Assembly (NCBI RefSeq): GCF_000717915.1
Contig: NZ_JOCX01000023.1
Location: forward strand, 1-64,000
DNA length: 64,000 nucleotides
Source: Streptomyces sp. NRRL S-244
GTDB taxonomy: Bacteria; Actinomycetota; Actinomycetes; Streptomycetales; Streptomycetaceae
Direction: 5' to 3'
How positions within the stretch are numbered: the stretch's first letter is position 1; every line of letters starts with the position of its first letter. Both the position numbers and the translations under genes were made by a program. The notes beneath the pieces were generated by a model. The model was not told the origin of the DNA and did no database searches. It was given only the letters and a program-made list of their open reading frames with translations. Of this stretch, positions 1-9,485 are shown in pieces.

Positions 1-204
1 CTCCCTCCCCCATCCCTCCCCCTCTCCCTCCCGGAAGCCCAACTTCCGCTAAATGCAGGGAAATTGCCCGCGCCCACACGTGACGTGCCCATGTCGCAAA
101 CCTGTAACCTTGCGCCCGCCGCCACGCAATCTGGCGCCGCCACCATGGCCGCGCCCCTCCGGGGCTGACCGGCCACAAACCCCCCGCATTCAGGGAGCCC
201 TCTC

Positions 205-867
205 ATGGCCCTCAAGACCCTCATATCCGGTGTCTACGCGCGTCGAATTGGCGTGCTCGCGTCAGCGGCGACCCTCGCCGCCCTCACCTCCCTCGTGAAC
301 GCGCCCGTCGCCCAGGCCGCCCCGCCCACCCCCATCAGCGCCGCGGCCGCCCGCTCCTACCTCGCCACGGTCACGCCGAAGACGGAGGGGTCCCTCAGCG
401 GATACAGCCGCAGCCTCTTCCCGCACTGGAGCACCGTCTCCGGCAGCTGCAACACCCGCGAGACCGTCCTGAAGCGCGACGGCGTCGGCGTCGTCACCGA
501 CTCCTCGTGTGCCGCCGTGAGCGGCAGCTGGTACTCCGAGTACGACGGCGCCACCTGGACCAACGCCGCCGACCTCGACATCGACCACGTCGTCCCGCTC
601 GCCGAGGCCTGGCGCTCCGGGGCCAGCTCATGGGCCACGTCCAAGCGCCAGCAGTTCGCCAACGACCTCACCCGCCCTCAGCTCATCGCGGTCACGGACA
701 ACGTCAACCAGGCCAAGGGCGACCTCGACCCGGGCAAGTGGCTGCCGTCGCGGACCGCCTACCGCTGCACGTACGCGCGGATGTGGGTCGAAGTGAAGCA
801 GTACTGGGGTCTCAGCATGGACTCCGGCGAGAAGTCGGCCCTGGTGGGCATCCTCAACGGCTGCTGA
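205..867 (+). CDS. Secreted HNH-family nuclease (DUF1524-like)
   Basis: A 220-residue predicted exported nuclease. Residues 1-38 form a signal peptide with basic start, hydrophobic core and an AQA cleavage site. The mature part carries the DIDHVVPLAEAW motif (about residues 125-136), the beta-beta-alpha metal core of HNH/DUF1524 nucleases, followed by DNVNQAKGD near residue 165, which supplies the second half of the site. The four cysteines are C82, C102, C188 and a C-terminal Cys, so disulfides are likely outside the cell. The family hydrolyses DNA; here the probable role is extracellular DNA degradation for nutrients or competition. ATG is preceded by a weak AGGGAG. The gene stands alone, and an extended pyrimidine-rich tract lies upstream at 1-40. 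Confidence 0.88.
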   Translation: MALKTLISGVYARRIGVLASAATLAALTSLVNAPVAQAAPPTPISAAAARSYLATVTPKTEGSLSGYSRSLFPHWSTVSGSCNTRETVLKRDGVGVVTDSSCAAVSGSWYSEYDGATWTNAADLDIDHVVPLAEAWRSGASSWATSKRQQFANDLTRPQLIAVTDNVNQAKGDLDPGKWLPSRTAYRCTYARMWVEVKQYWGLSMDSGEKSALVGILNGC

Positions 868-996
868 CACCCGCCCCACCGGTTCACCTGGCCACTCCCC
901 CGACCGTTCACCCGGCCTCTCCCCCGCCAGGGGGAGGCCACGCCCCCCTTCCCCGTCGTACCGTGATCGAAGGGGCTACGGAGGAGGGGGAGTTGC

Positions 997-2682
<1,686 letters not shown>

Positions 2683-2741
2683 GCACGGCGGTTTGGGCGC
2701 ATTGGACTGAGCGCGGCGGACCAAGCGAGCGGACGAAATAC

Positions 2742-2795
2742 GAGGGGCCGGGCGCAACAGCAGGAGGGGGCCGGGCGCAACAGGAGGGGGCCGGA
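2742..2795. repeat. Short direct repeats downstream of the PhoD-like gene
   Basis: Within the 290-bp gap before the DedA gene, about 18-bp units built on AGGGGGCCGGGCGCAACAG recur almost three times in tandem (from 2742, 2761 and 2781; the last is truncated). No gene is evident in the gap. Such G-rich intergenic tandems are common slippage products in Streptomyces, and no function is implied. Confidence 0.6.
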
Positions 2796-2972
2796 CGGCT
2801 GGAAAGGAGCCGACGGCCCGAGCTGACAGACTGTGGGCCCGGGCAGCCCCCGGGCATACGGCGCAACAACGCCAGGCGTACGCTGTATGGCTGTCAAGCC
2901 GCCCCTGCCGCTCCCCCGCGACGTCGCGGCGCTTCATGCCGCAGCACGTCAACCGGACTGGGGAGTCCCGCC

Positions 2973-3608
2973 TTGTTTGAGACTCTGGGGTCGCTGACCG
3001 CGAGCCCATGGATCTACGCCGTGGTGGCGGTGTCCGTCGTGCTCGACGTCTTCCTGCCGGTGCTGCCGAGCGGGGTTCTGGTGATCACGGCCGCGGCGGC
3101 CGCGGCGGCCGCCGGTGCGGCCGGTCCGGTGCCGGTGGCGGTTCCGGCTCAGGTGCCGGACATCCTCGCGCTGCTGGTGATCGCCACGACCTCGTCGGTA
3201 CTGGGTGACATGGCCGCGTTCCGGCTGGCCCGGCACGGCGGGGCCCGGCTGGACCGCGCGATCGCCCGGTCCCGTCGGCTGACCCGCGCCCACGAACGCC
3301 TGGGTACGGCCCTGGCCCGCGGCGGCGGCGCCCTGGTGGTGATCGCCCGCTTCGCCCCGGCCGGCCGTTCGGTGGTCTCCCTGGGCGCGGGCAAGACCCA
3401 CCGCAAGGTGATGGAGTTCCTGCCCTGGTCGGTGCTGGCGGGCATGGCCTGGGCCGGGTACAGCGTGGCCCTGGGGTACTTCGGCACCCAGTGGCTCGGC
3501 GCGACCTGGCTCGGTACGGCTGTCTCCGTGATCGCCCTCTTCGCCGCGGGCGCCCTGGCGGCGTTCGTCATCCGCCGCCCCGCCCCGACGGCGGCGCCGG
3601 CGGCGTAG
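2973..3608 (+). CDS. DedA/SNARE-associated family membrane protein
   Basis: A 211-residue integral membrane protein. The start chosen is TTG at 2973 because GGGAG sits 7 nt upstream; upstream in-frame codons give non-protein-like sequence. It has a hydrophobic N-terminus (YAVVAVSVVLDVFLPVLPSGV), an alanine-rich stretch, a cytosolic loop rich in Arg, and the DedA signature region RFAPAGRSVVSLGAG followed by two C-terminal membrane segments. DedA/VTT proteins act in membrane lipid scrambling or transport and proton-motive-force homeostasis. The alanine run near residue 35 is encoded by a GCG/GCC microsatellite. No partner gene is adjacent. Confidence 0.82.
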   Translation: MFETLGSLTASPWIYAVVAVSVVLDVFLPVLPSGVLVITAAAAAAAAGAAGPVPVAVPAQVPDILALLVIATTSSVLGDMAAFRLARHGGARLDRAIARSRRLTRAHERLGTALARGGGALVVIARFAPAGRSVVSLGAGKTHRKVMEFLPWSVLAGMAWAGYSVALGYFGTQWLGATWLGTAVSVIALFAAGALAAFVIRRPAPTAAPAA

Positions 3609-3773
3609 CGGCCGCCCAGATCCCTCGGGTGGAGCAGCGGCTCACCCGTTCACCCGGCCCCGATCGCCGCCCCGGGCCCGGGCTCCTAGCGTCCACAGCA
3701 CGGCGCGCAACCGAATCCGCGTCACATCCGTGCCCTGGCCGCGCCATTTCGAGGAGCCCGAGGAGTTTTCTCC

Positions 3774-4283
3774 ATGCCCGCCACGCCGCTCGCCCAGCCG
3801 TCGAACCGCCGCCTCCTGGCAAGGGTCGCGGCCGCGACCCTCGTCCTCGCCGCGGCGACTTCGCTCACCGTCTCCCACGCCGCCTCGCCCTCCGCCGGCG
3901 TCTCCCCCACCGCCGTCGCGCCCGGGGGCCGGGTCAGCCTGAACGTCACCGGCTGCGGGACCAAGACCGGCACGGCATCGTCCAGCGCCTTCGGCGACGT
4001 ACGCCTGACCCCCGGCAACCTGGAGGCCACCAACCTCTTCGGCAGCGCCACCGTCTTCAGCAACGCCAACTCCGGGGCGCACACCGTCACCTTCGAATGC
4101 GGCGGCTCGGGCGGCCCGCGGGTCACGGTCTCCCTCCAGGTCACCCCCGGCGCGGCTCGCGGCGGGCTGGGCGGCAGCGTCGGCGCGATGAGCCCCGGCC
4201 AGATCGCCCTGGGCGGCTCACTGGCGGCAGGCGCACTGGGCACCGGCATCTGGATCCTCCGCCGCCGCTCCCGCCTGACCTGA
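3774..4283 (+). CDS. Secreted protein with C-terminal membrane anchor, function unknown
   Basis: A 169-residue protein with an N-terminal signal peptide (about 1-36, ending SHA-A) and a small beta-rich mature domain. The two mature cysteines lie in NVTGCGTK and TFECGGSGG, a plausible single disulfide in an Ig-like fold. A C-terminal hydrophobic helix (GQIALGGSLAAGALGTGIWIL) is followed by RRRSR. That tail looks like a sortase-type sorting signal, but no LPXTG/LAXTG motif precedes the helix, so simple membrane anchoring is more likely. AGGAG lies 7-8 nt before ATG. It converges on the DUF2277 gene. I do not recognise a specific function. Confidence 0.75.
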   Translation: MPATPLAQPSNRRLLARVAAATLVLAAATSLTVSHAASPSAGVSPTAVAPGGRVSLNVTGCGTKTGTASSSAFGDVRLTPGNLEATNLFGSATVFSNANSGAHTVTFECGGSGGPRVTVSLQVTPGAARGGLGGSVGAMSPGQIALGGSLAAGALGTGIWILRRRSRLT

Positions 4284-4295
4284 GCCGCAGGGCAC

Positions 4296-4523
4296 CTAGG
4301 CGGTGGCGGAGACCGCGCCTCTGACCTGCAAACCTTCCAGCAGGTCCCGCGTCGCCTCGGCGATCGCCTCGACGGCGGCCTCGAAGACCTCCTGATTGTG
4401 CGCGGCGGGCGCCCGGAACCCGGAGACCTTCCGTACGTACTGCAGCGCGGCGGCGCGGATCTCCTCCTCCGTGGCTTTCTCGGGGATGGCGGGCGGGCGC
4501 AGGGTCTTAATGGAACGGCACAT
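4296..4523 (-). CDS. DUF2277 family protein
   Basis: A 75-residue protein matching the DUF2277 pattern almost end to end: MCRSIKTLRPP at the N-terminus, then EEEIRAAALQYVRKVSG and a short helical C-terminus with EAIAEATRDLLEGL. The family is small, cytoplasmic, mostly helical and of unknown biochemical function; an early conserved Cys (C2) and the RSIK motif stand out. It is convergent with the gene on its left and lies 15 bp from the end of the next minus-strand gene, so the two could share a transcript. Confidence 0.85.
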   Translation of the reverse strand: MCRSIKTLRPPAIPEKATEEEIRAAALQYVRKVSGFRAPAAHNQEVFEAAVEAIAEATRDLLEGLQVRGAVSATA

Positions 4524-4538
4524 ACACCCACTATCCCG

Positions 4539-5171
4539 CTACTGGGGCAGCTCGGCGCCGGACAGTTTCATGATCAGACCCGCCTGCAGCCGCGCCCGCA
4601 GCACCGGATCCGCGACCTCCGCCAGCAGCTCGGCGGCCTGCTGCATGGCGGCGGCGGCCCGCCGGTCCTCGCGCAGGGAGGCGGTCTGGTCGGCCATGTG
4701 CCGCAGGGCGATGTCGGCCCGCCGGTGGAAGAGCTGCCCGACGAGCGTGATGACGAGTCCCACCGAGCTGGTGACCACCCCGAGGTACAGCTCCCCGCTG
4801 GTCTCGGCCTTCCACACCGCGAGCGCCACCCCGAGCAGCAGGATGGCGGCCCCGGCCCCGGCGAACCGCTGGCTGGTGACGAAGCTGCTGCGCGCCTGAG
4901 TCAGCCCGTACGCGTAGTACTCGACCAGCACGGACGTGAACTCGGCGTCCCCGCGCCCCTCCCGCCGGGCCGCCGGCAGCCCCCCGACATCGGCGTACTT
5001 CGGATCCCCCGCAACGCGCTCGGGCTCCGCCACCCGGGCCAGCAACCGAGCCCGCTCGGCATCCCGCCGCCGCTCGAACCCCTCCCTGGCCACCCGGTCC
5101 AGCACGACGTACGCCACGCCGCCGGCCACGACCGCCAGCAGCCCGACACCCCCCACCACCCACTCACCCAT
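4539..5171 (-). CDS. TRADD-N-associated-type membrane domain protein
   Basis: About 210 residues from the ATG at 5171. An N-terminal transmembrane helix (VVGGVGLLAVVAGGVAYVVL) leads to a charged helical stretch. The core (about residues 90-175) has EYYAYGLTQARSSF followed by two membrane helices and a LVGQLFHRRADIALRHM segment, then coiled coil to the C-terminus. I recognise this core as the domain annotated TRADD-N-associated membrane domain, seen in bacterial conflict/signalling architectures. That assignment is from memory of the motif and needs an HMM search. The start is uncertain because the G-run lies directly against ATG. It sits 95 bp from the left att-like repeat, just outside the island. 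Confidence 0.65.
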   Translation of the reverse strand: MGEWVVGGVGLLAVVAGGVAYVVLDRVAREGFERRRDAERARLLARVAEPERVAGDPKYADVGGLPAARREGRGDAEFTSVLVEYYAYGLTQARSSFVTSQRFAGAGAAILLLGVALAVWKAETSGELYLGVVTSSVGLVITLVGQLFHRRADIALRHMADQTASLREDRRAAAAMQQAAELLAEVADPVLRARLQAGLIMKLSGAELPQ

Positions 5172-5265
5172 CCCCCGATGCAACAACGAACTGCACCACC
5201 ACGACAAGCAGTTGCACCCAATCCAGCACAACGCAGCGACGGGGCGAGGCACGGGCACCTACGAC

Positions 5266-5348
5266 AAAGGCCCCCAACCGGGATCGGTTGGGGGCCTTCG
5301 TACTGGTGGGCGTGGACGGTTTCGAACCACCGGCATCTGCTTTGTAAG
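5266..5348. repeat. att-like direct repeat, copy 1 (distal end)
   Basis: An 83-bp repeat starting with the perfect terminator hairpin (AAAGGCCCCCAACC arms) and continuing through the CCA end, T arm and anticodon-loop side of tRNA-Val, read on the minus strand, to TTTGTAAG. It differs from the intact copy at a handful of positions (for example ACC versus GCC in the T arm). The 5' half of the tRNA is absent, so no tRNA is made here. It marks the left limit of the island. Confidence 0.88.
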
Positions 5349-5475
5349 CTCGCCCGGCCCCCGCCCCGCGCCAACAAAGCCCAGACCACAACACGTCTGC
5401 ACGGGCGCTCTGAGTCGCCAGCGTGCACCCACGTTGATGTCAGCTACGGATGTCAGGGACCAGCCTCCGACCAGG

Positions 5476-5652
5476 TCACTTCTTCCGCCGCAGCTTCCGC
5501 ATCTTCGCTTCGGCTTCCTTCTTCTTCCGCTGGGCCACTCCGTAGTTCGACCAGCTGCCCTGATGCAACTGGCACCGAGAACTGTTCATGATCGCGGGCT
5601 TGGTGCACGGACGCCCCTTGGCCGTCTGCGCCCCGCACCTGGGCTGAGTCAT
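5476..5652 (-). CDS. 58-residue Cys/His zinc-binding-type small protein
   Basis: A short gene easily missed by length cut-offs. From ATG at 5652, with AGGGGGG 8 nt upstream, it encodes RCGAQTAKGRPC, then KPAIMNSSRCQLHQG and a lysine/arginine-rich C-terminal helix ending KMRKLRRKK. The spacing C6-x8-C15-x10-C25/26-x2-H matches the small domain common in phages and mobile elements whose pattern is roughly C(G/A)A-T-G-PC-(RK)xxA-RCxxHGG, predicted to bind zinc. Here HQG replaces the usual HGG. The basic tail suggests nucleic-acid contact. It lies just inside the left att copy. Function is unknown; the antisense frame over the same DNA is a shadow. Confidence 0.72.
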   Translation of the reverse strand: MTQPRCGAQTAKGRPCTKPAIMNSSRCQLHQGSWSNYGVAQRKKKEAEAKMRKLRRKK

Positions 5653-5903
5653 CGGGTTTCCCCCCTACTTCCAGCACGGATGACGGACCCAGGAATGCTC
5701 TCGCCACCGCAAGCCTCTCGGAAGGGCGCAAACAACGCGGACCGAGGCACAGCCGGCACGCGGATAGTGGGGCGCCTTACATCCCCCGGACCGCTGCGCC
5801 AGAGCTCGCGGTATGCCGAGGCGCCCACTTGGCTGTCCCCAGGTGGTCAAGCTCCGTCCCATGCTGGATGGTCGGTAGCGATGACGGAGAACGGGAGAGG
5901 GAC

Positions 5904-6749
5904 ATGCCTCGGTCTGTCCGGCGAACCTGGCGGATTACAACGCCTTCGTCTGGCACGGAACGGATGTCTGCATGGGCAGCAGTAGCCGGCGCCACCGTTG
6001 CGGTGATAGCCACTGCTATATCTCTCTTCTCGACGCTTGTCGCCGTCCATACATCACAAGGAATTGCCGATGCGCAGCAGCAGAATGCGGCGCGCACCGA
6101 GATATCTAACTATGTAGTACAGATGAGCGAAATGGACCGCACGGGCGGATCCGGCCGCCGAAACGAGATCGTCACACTCGCCAGGCAGGTGGACGCCCTG
6201 ATCTCACAGTATGGACAGAAGAGACTGAACATCAGTGCATCGACATATAGAGCCATTGGCCTTTTCCTGGCACTTTCGACCACAGACCTTGAACTTGCGG
6301 CTCGCATGGCCAACCGGGCATTGGAACTCGCTGCCCACACGACGCCTGACGGCGCTGGGATCCCACAAATGGACGATCCGCTCGAAACGCTCCAAGCCCA
6401 TCGCGTACTCGGCGACATAGCAGCCCAAAACCTTAATTTCGACGCGATGACGAAAGAGTACAAGGCGGCGCTGGAAATATCCGAGACAGAAGGGAAACGT
6501 AACCGATACATAGCCATCGAGGCCCGCCAGTACACCCGCACATACTGGGCCCTAAGTGCAATGATGCTGGTCGACGACTTGCCGAATCCCACAAATGCGG
6601 AATGTTTCGAGGTACGGCACCGCGTAGATATGGCGCGCGCGGATTTTCGCACGCTAAACAAAAATCCCGAGATTATGCGCCGGGCAAAAAGGATAGAAGA
6701 AAACGTATGTGTTGCGAGGGTTGACCTTTCGGATCTCAAGAAGGATTGA
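5904..6749 (+). CDS. Membrane-anchored island protein, helical repeat-like, unknown function
   Basis: About 281 residues from the ATG at 5904, which follows GGGAGAGGG; an alternative start is ATG 5964. One N-terminal transmembrane segment (VAGATVAVIATAISLFSTLVAV) is followed by a long soluble helical domain. Residues around ARMANRALELA and LEISETEGKRNRYIAIEARQY resemble TPR-like helical pairs, but I cannot assign a family. Codon use is foreign: several ATA isoleucine codons and A/T third positions that are rare in the surrounding chromosome. It stands alone in the left element. An accessory or defence-type role is conceivable for an island gene, but nothing in the protein proves one. Confidence 0.65.
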   Translation: MPRSVRRTWRITTPSSGTERMSAWAAVAGATVAVIATAISLFSTLVAVHTSQGIADAQQQNAARTEISNYVVQMSEMDRTGGSGRRNEIVTLARQVDALISQYGQKRLNISASTYRAIGLFLALSTTDLELAARMANRALELAAHTTPDGAGIPQMDDPLETLQAHRVLGDIAAQNLNFDAMTKEYKAALEISETEGKRNRYIAIEARQYTRTYWALSAMMLVDDLPNPTNAECFEVRHRVDMARADFRTLNKNPEIMRRAKRIEENVCVARVDLSDLKKD

Positions 6750-6824
6750 CCTACACCTCTTTCCTATCCGCAACTGCGGAAACGACCTCGGAAGCGGTGC
6801 ACCCTCTTCACGGAGCGGGCGGGG

Positions 6825-7433
6825 TTAGCGGGCGATCGGTACCTCGTACACGATCGCGCACAGGGCGACGGGGATGACGATGTCGGCCGTCTCCACTGGT
6901 AGCCCTTGGTCGCTGTAGTACGTACGCCGGATGTGGGTGACCAGAGCGGCCTTCTGGATGCCGAGAAGCGATGCCTCTTCGGCGCTGACATGCCGCGGCT
7001 CCGGCTGCTCCACGGCATGGCTGACGGTAATCCCGATCACGGCCATCCGATTCACGACGCCGACACCCGCGTGCGGCCCGCCCTCCGGCGACACGACGAG
7101 CGTGCCGGCGGTGAGTTCGTACGGCTCCCAGCTCGTCGACAACTGCACCGGCTGCCCGTCGGCGAGGAACTCGTAGACGGTGCGCACGCACGGCTCGCCT
7201 TCGGCGATGCCCAGTCGCCCCGCGATCTCCGCCGGGGCCGGCACCTTCGCCTCGGTCCGGCTCTCCCAGTTCCCGTGCTTGCCCAGCGCCCACTTGTCCG
7301 CGCGGAACGGCGAGCCGTCCGGCTGCTCCCTCGCTGAGGACCGGACCACGCGTACACGCTGCCGAGGCTCGGCCACGTACATCCCGGACCCGCACACCCC
7401 TCCGGCACGCATCCTCGCCCGACGTGACAGCAG
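6825..7433 (-). pseudogene. GntR-family regulator missing its DNA-binding domain
   Basis: The reading frame begins with GMYVAEPRQRVRVVRS, which is the usual end of a GntR winged helix, and then contains a full UTRA-type effector domain ending VETADIVIPVALCAIVYEV. The roughly 60 residues of winged helix expected upstream are absent: at about 7433 the sequence changes abruptly to the head of another, oppositely oriented GntR fragment. The remaining protein could fold as an effector domain but cannot bind DNA in the normal way. No convincing ribosome-binding site precedes the frame. Interpreted as a truncation left by rearrangement. Confidence 0.7.
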
Positions 7434-7436
7434 CAC

Positions 7437-7679
7437 GCTTGACAGAGCTCAGCCCACCGCTGACCGAAGTCCAGGAGCGGCTGAGTGCCCGCCTCCCGAC
7501 CTGGAAGAAGCAGCAGTCCTCCGGATCAGTACGTCCTTGGCGGTCTCGCACTCACCCGCGTGCCGACCGACGCCACTGGCCGCGTGGTCGAACCAGCCCT
7601 CTTGGTCCTTCCCGGCGGCAGAGCGGACGCACTCTTCACCACCCGCTTCATGATCGAGGAGAGGAGCTCGAAGGAATGA
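7437..7679 (+). pseudogene. Second GntR/UTRA C-terminal fragment, frameshifted
   Basis: Reading across three frames gives a recognisable UTRA C-terminus: ELSPPLTEVQERLSARLPT, then EEAAVLRISTSLAV, then LALTRVPTDATGRVVE and LLVLPGGRADALFTTRF ending at TGA 7679. At least two frameshifts separate these blocks, and no N-terminal winged helix is present. It meets the other GntR remnant head to head at about 7435. This is a dead gene. Confidence 0.68.
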
Positions 7680-8077
7680 CGGCGAGCCACAAACTGCGTC
7701 TCCTCCCGTGTCGGGCCCCCATCCCGTCCGCCGTCGGCCCACACGTATGTGCCGTGTCTGCTCGGCTTGTCCTGGGCCGACGCAGACGGGATGGGAGTTA
7801 CCCCGCCCCAACCATCCACGAGCCGGCAGCCGCGTACGGCGCCCCCGCCGTCTCGGAGCCTGTGGCCCCCGCCGGAGGCATGTCGGTGAGGGATGGAATC
7901 GACGGCCGATCGGGGTTCGACTCATGCCCTTGGGCCTGTCCCGCTCGAGGGGCGGGCGTCGGCGCAGCGCGCGCGGAGCGGGCCGAAGGCAGGGGCGTCG
8001 CGCGGAGCGGAGCCGGGAAGCCCGCCCGGCGGAGCGCAGCCGGGTGCTTGATGAAGTAGACGAGCTTTCACCGCACC
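7680..8077. other. Gene-free decayed stretch
   Basis: About 400 bp with no coding region I can support. It contains GCGGAGCG-type repeated words between 7970 and 8040 and no clear promoter or RNA. The reading frames across it give low-complexity Arg/Ala-rich peptides typical of non-coding high-GC DNA. Confidence 0.5.
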
Positions 8078-8081
8078 AGCA

Positions 8082-8306
8082 CCTAGGGGCCTGGAGCACC
8101 TCGGACATGGCCTCGATGATCAGGGTTACGCTTGCCCGCCGCGGCCGCTCGGTCGTGCCGGCTTGTTCGCGTACCCGATCGACATCGCTCCTGCGGCAAG
8201 GGCGGCTTGCACATCGGTCACTGAATCACCGATCAGCACTACCTTCTCTGGCGACACCCCTTGCGTGTTCAGGGCGAGCAGCAGCCCGACCGACAGCGAC
8301 ACGTAG
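8082..8306 (-). pseudogene. HAD-family hydrolase C-terminal fragment
   Basis: On the minus strand LLLALNTQGVSPEKVVLIGDSVTDVQAALAAG is the motif III/IV region of a phosphoglycolate-phosphatase-like HAD enzyme (Lys, then GDSxxD). After AMSIGYANKP the frame runs to a stop, and a one-base shift restores VTLIIEAMSEVLQAP, the usual C-terminal helix. The catalytic N-terminal DxD motif is absent: upstream sequence changes at about 8310 into an oppositely oriented integrase remnant. Both truncated and frameshifted. Confidence 0.7.
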
Positions 8307-8312
8307 CGGTCA

Positions 8313-8468
8313 AGGCATCGGCCTGCGAAGGACGTGAAGGAGATCCTCGGGCGCTGCCAGATCGCGGGCACCGAGAACGTGTACGCGCATCTCGTCCAGG
8401 ACACGCAGCGCGAGGCGATCCGGCACATGGACCGGCTGTTGAGAACTCGGCGCGGTCGTCCCCGTTGA
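8313..8468 (+). pseudogene. Tyrosine integrase, 3' remnant
   Basis: The last roughly 45 codons of a tyrosine recombinase remain: KEILGRCQIAGTENVYAHL, then REAIRHMDRLL and an Arg-rich tail to TGA 8468. They align well with the C-terminus of the longer integrase at 11040-11818 (EILGHSQIAVTMNIYTHV, REAMGHMDRLL). The catalytic Tyr position is retained (VYAHL), but everything upstream is missing. It stops 17 bp before the middle att copy, the position an integrase normally holds next to its own attachment site. Confidence 0.82.
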
Positions 8469-8485
8469 TGTCGGGTGGAGATGGC

Positions 8486-8568
8486 AAAGGCCCCCAACCG
8501 GGATCGGTTGGGGGCCTTTGTGCTGGTGGGCGTGGACGGTTTCGAACCGCCGACATCTGTTTTGTAAG
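8486..8568. repeat. att-like direct repeat, copy 2 (junction)
   Basis: Second copy of the 83-bp terminator plus 3' half tRNA-Val repeat. It divides the island into a left element (about 3.2 kb) and a right element (about 3.3 kb). Just beyond TTTGTAAG it shares a further CTCGCCC with copy 1 but not with the intact tRNA, so the homology between copies 1 and 2 extends slightly past the exchanged segment. Confidence 0.88.
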
Positions 8569-8782
8569 CTCGCCCAGCTGCGCGTCGGACCAGGTGAATT
8601 ACCAGCTCTCACTGCCGCAGCGGTGCAGCCACGGCCAATGCGGATCTGCTATGTACGTTCATGTTGCCGTCAGGTACGGCCTAAAAAGTCCCGTATCCGG
8701 GCAGGCCGCGGGCACCCCGCCACATTGGTGCCAACAGGTGGTCGCTGGTACCAAGCCCACTAGACCACGGTAGGCATCCTTC

Positions 8783-9382
8783 ATGCCGGAGAAGAGAGAC
8801 AAGGCAAACGACACCCGAGAACGGCAAACCCAACGAGCGACCATCCTCGCCGCCCTCGGAGGGGCCCTGATCGGGGCCCTCTCCGGTCTCGCAGGAAGCG
8901 TCCTCGTCTACAACGAGGCCGAAAAGACCCGACAGGACGGGGTCGAGGCGCGACAAGCGGAAGACGCTGAACGGCGAGCTGATATTCGACGGGGCGCCTA
9001 CGTGGACCTCGCAGCAAGCAGTAACAAATTCGTGGATCAGGCCACCGCACTACTGGCCGCCAGTTTCCTCCCTCAGAACAGCGCCGAAGATATGCACCGT
9101 CAGGAGAGCGAAAAGTACATGCCGGCCCACACGGCCCTCGTGCAGTCGCTCGCAACAGTGCGGTTGGTGACAACGGACGAAGGGAGACGCGGACTAGTGG
9201 AGCTCGGCACGACCTTCCGACTCATAAACGAGAAGGCAACTAACTGGAATGCCAAGGACCGCGCAGAAGGCTTCACCGAAGAACATCTGAACAAGCTCAG
9301 CGCAGAATTTCTTTCCGCAGAAGATAAGCACCTGGCCGCCCTGCGGAAATTTCTCGATAGGGCAGCTCACGAAGTGCTGTAG
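8783..9382 (+). CDS. Membrane-anchored coiled-coil protein, unknown function
   Basis: A 199-residue protein. A charged N-terminus precedes one transmembrane helix (LAALGGALIGALSGLAGSVLVY), followed by a long, charged, mostly helical cytoplasmic or extracellular domain rich in Glu, Lys, Ala and Arg (EAEKTRQDGVEARQAEDAERRAD). The architecture resembles the island gene at 5904, with short N-terminus, single helix and helical body, although the sequences do not look alike. No enzyme motif is visible. It is the first gene inside the right element, about 210 bp from the junction att copy. Only a weak ribosome-binding site precedes the ATG. Confidence 0.65.
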   Translation: MPEKRDKANDTRERQTQRATILAALGGALIGALSGLAGSVLVYNEAEKTRQDGVEARQAEDAERRADIRRGAYVDLAASSNKFVDQATALLAASFLPQNSAEDMHRQESEKYMPAHTALVQSLATVRLVTTDEGRRGLVELGTTFRLINEKATNWNAKDRAEGFTEEHLNKLSAEFLSAEDKHLAALRKFLDRAAHEVL

Positions 9383-9485
9383 CTATTTTCACGCCGGTTT
9401 GATGCAGTTCAGAACCGCCGACCCGGGTTGGCAGTGGCCCGCCCGCCGGTGGCGTTCCGGCCGCGATTCGGCGCGCTGACTCTTG

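Noticed and set aside
53..298. Small plus-strand frame overlapping the HNH gene start
   Set aside because: Pro/Arg-rich composition, no ribosome-binding site, overlaps the signal-peptide region of the real gene in another frame.
5453..5731. 92-codon minus-strand frame over the left att region
   Set aside because: It covers the same DNA as the 58-residue Cys/His gene but in another frame of the same strand. The Cys/His gene has the ribosome-binding site and a recognisable motif.
7526..7819. 97-codon minus-strand frame across the GntR remnant
   Set aside because: No family resemblance; the plus strand encodes a recognisable, frameshifted UTRA C-terminus there.
7900..7935. GGGGTTCGACTC, resembling a tRNA T arm
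   Set aside because: No acceptor, D or anticodon stems can be built around it. Chance match.
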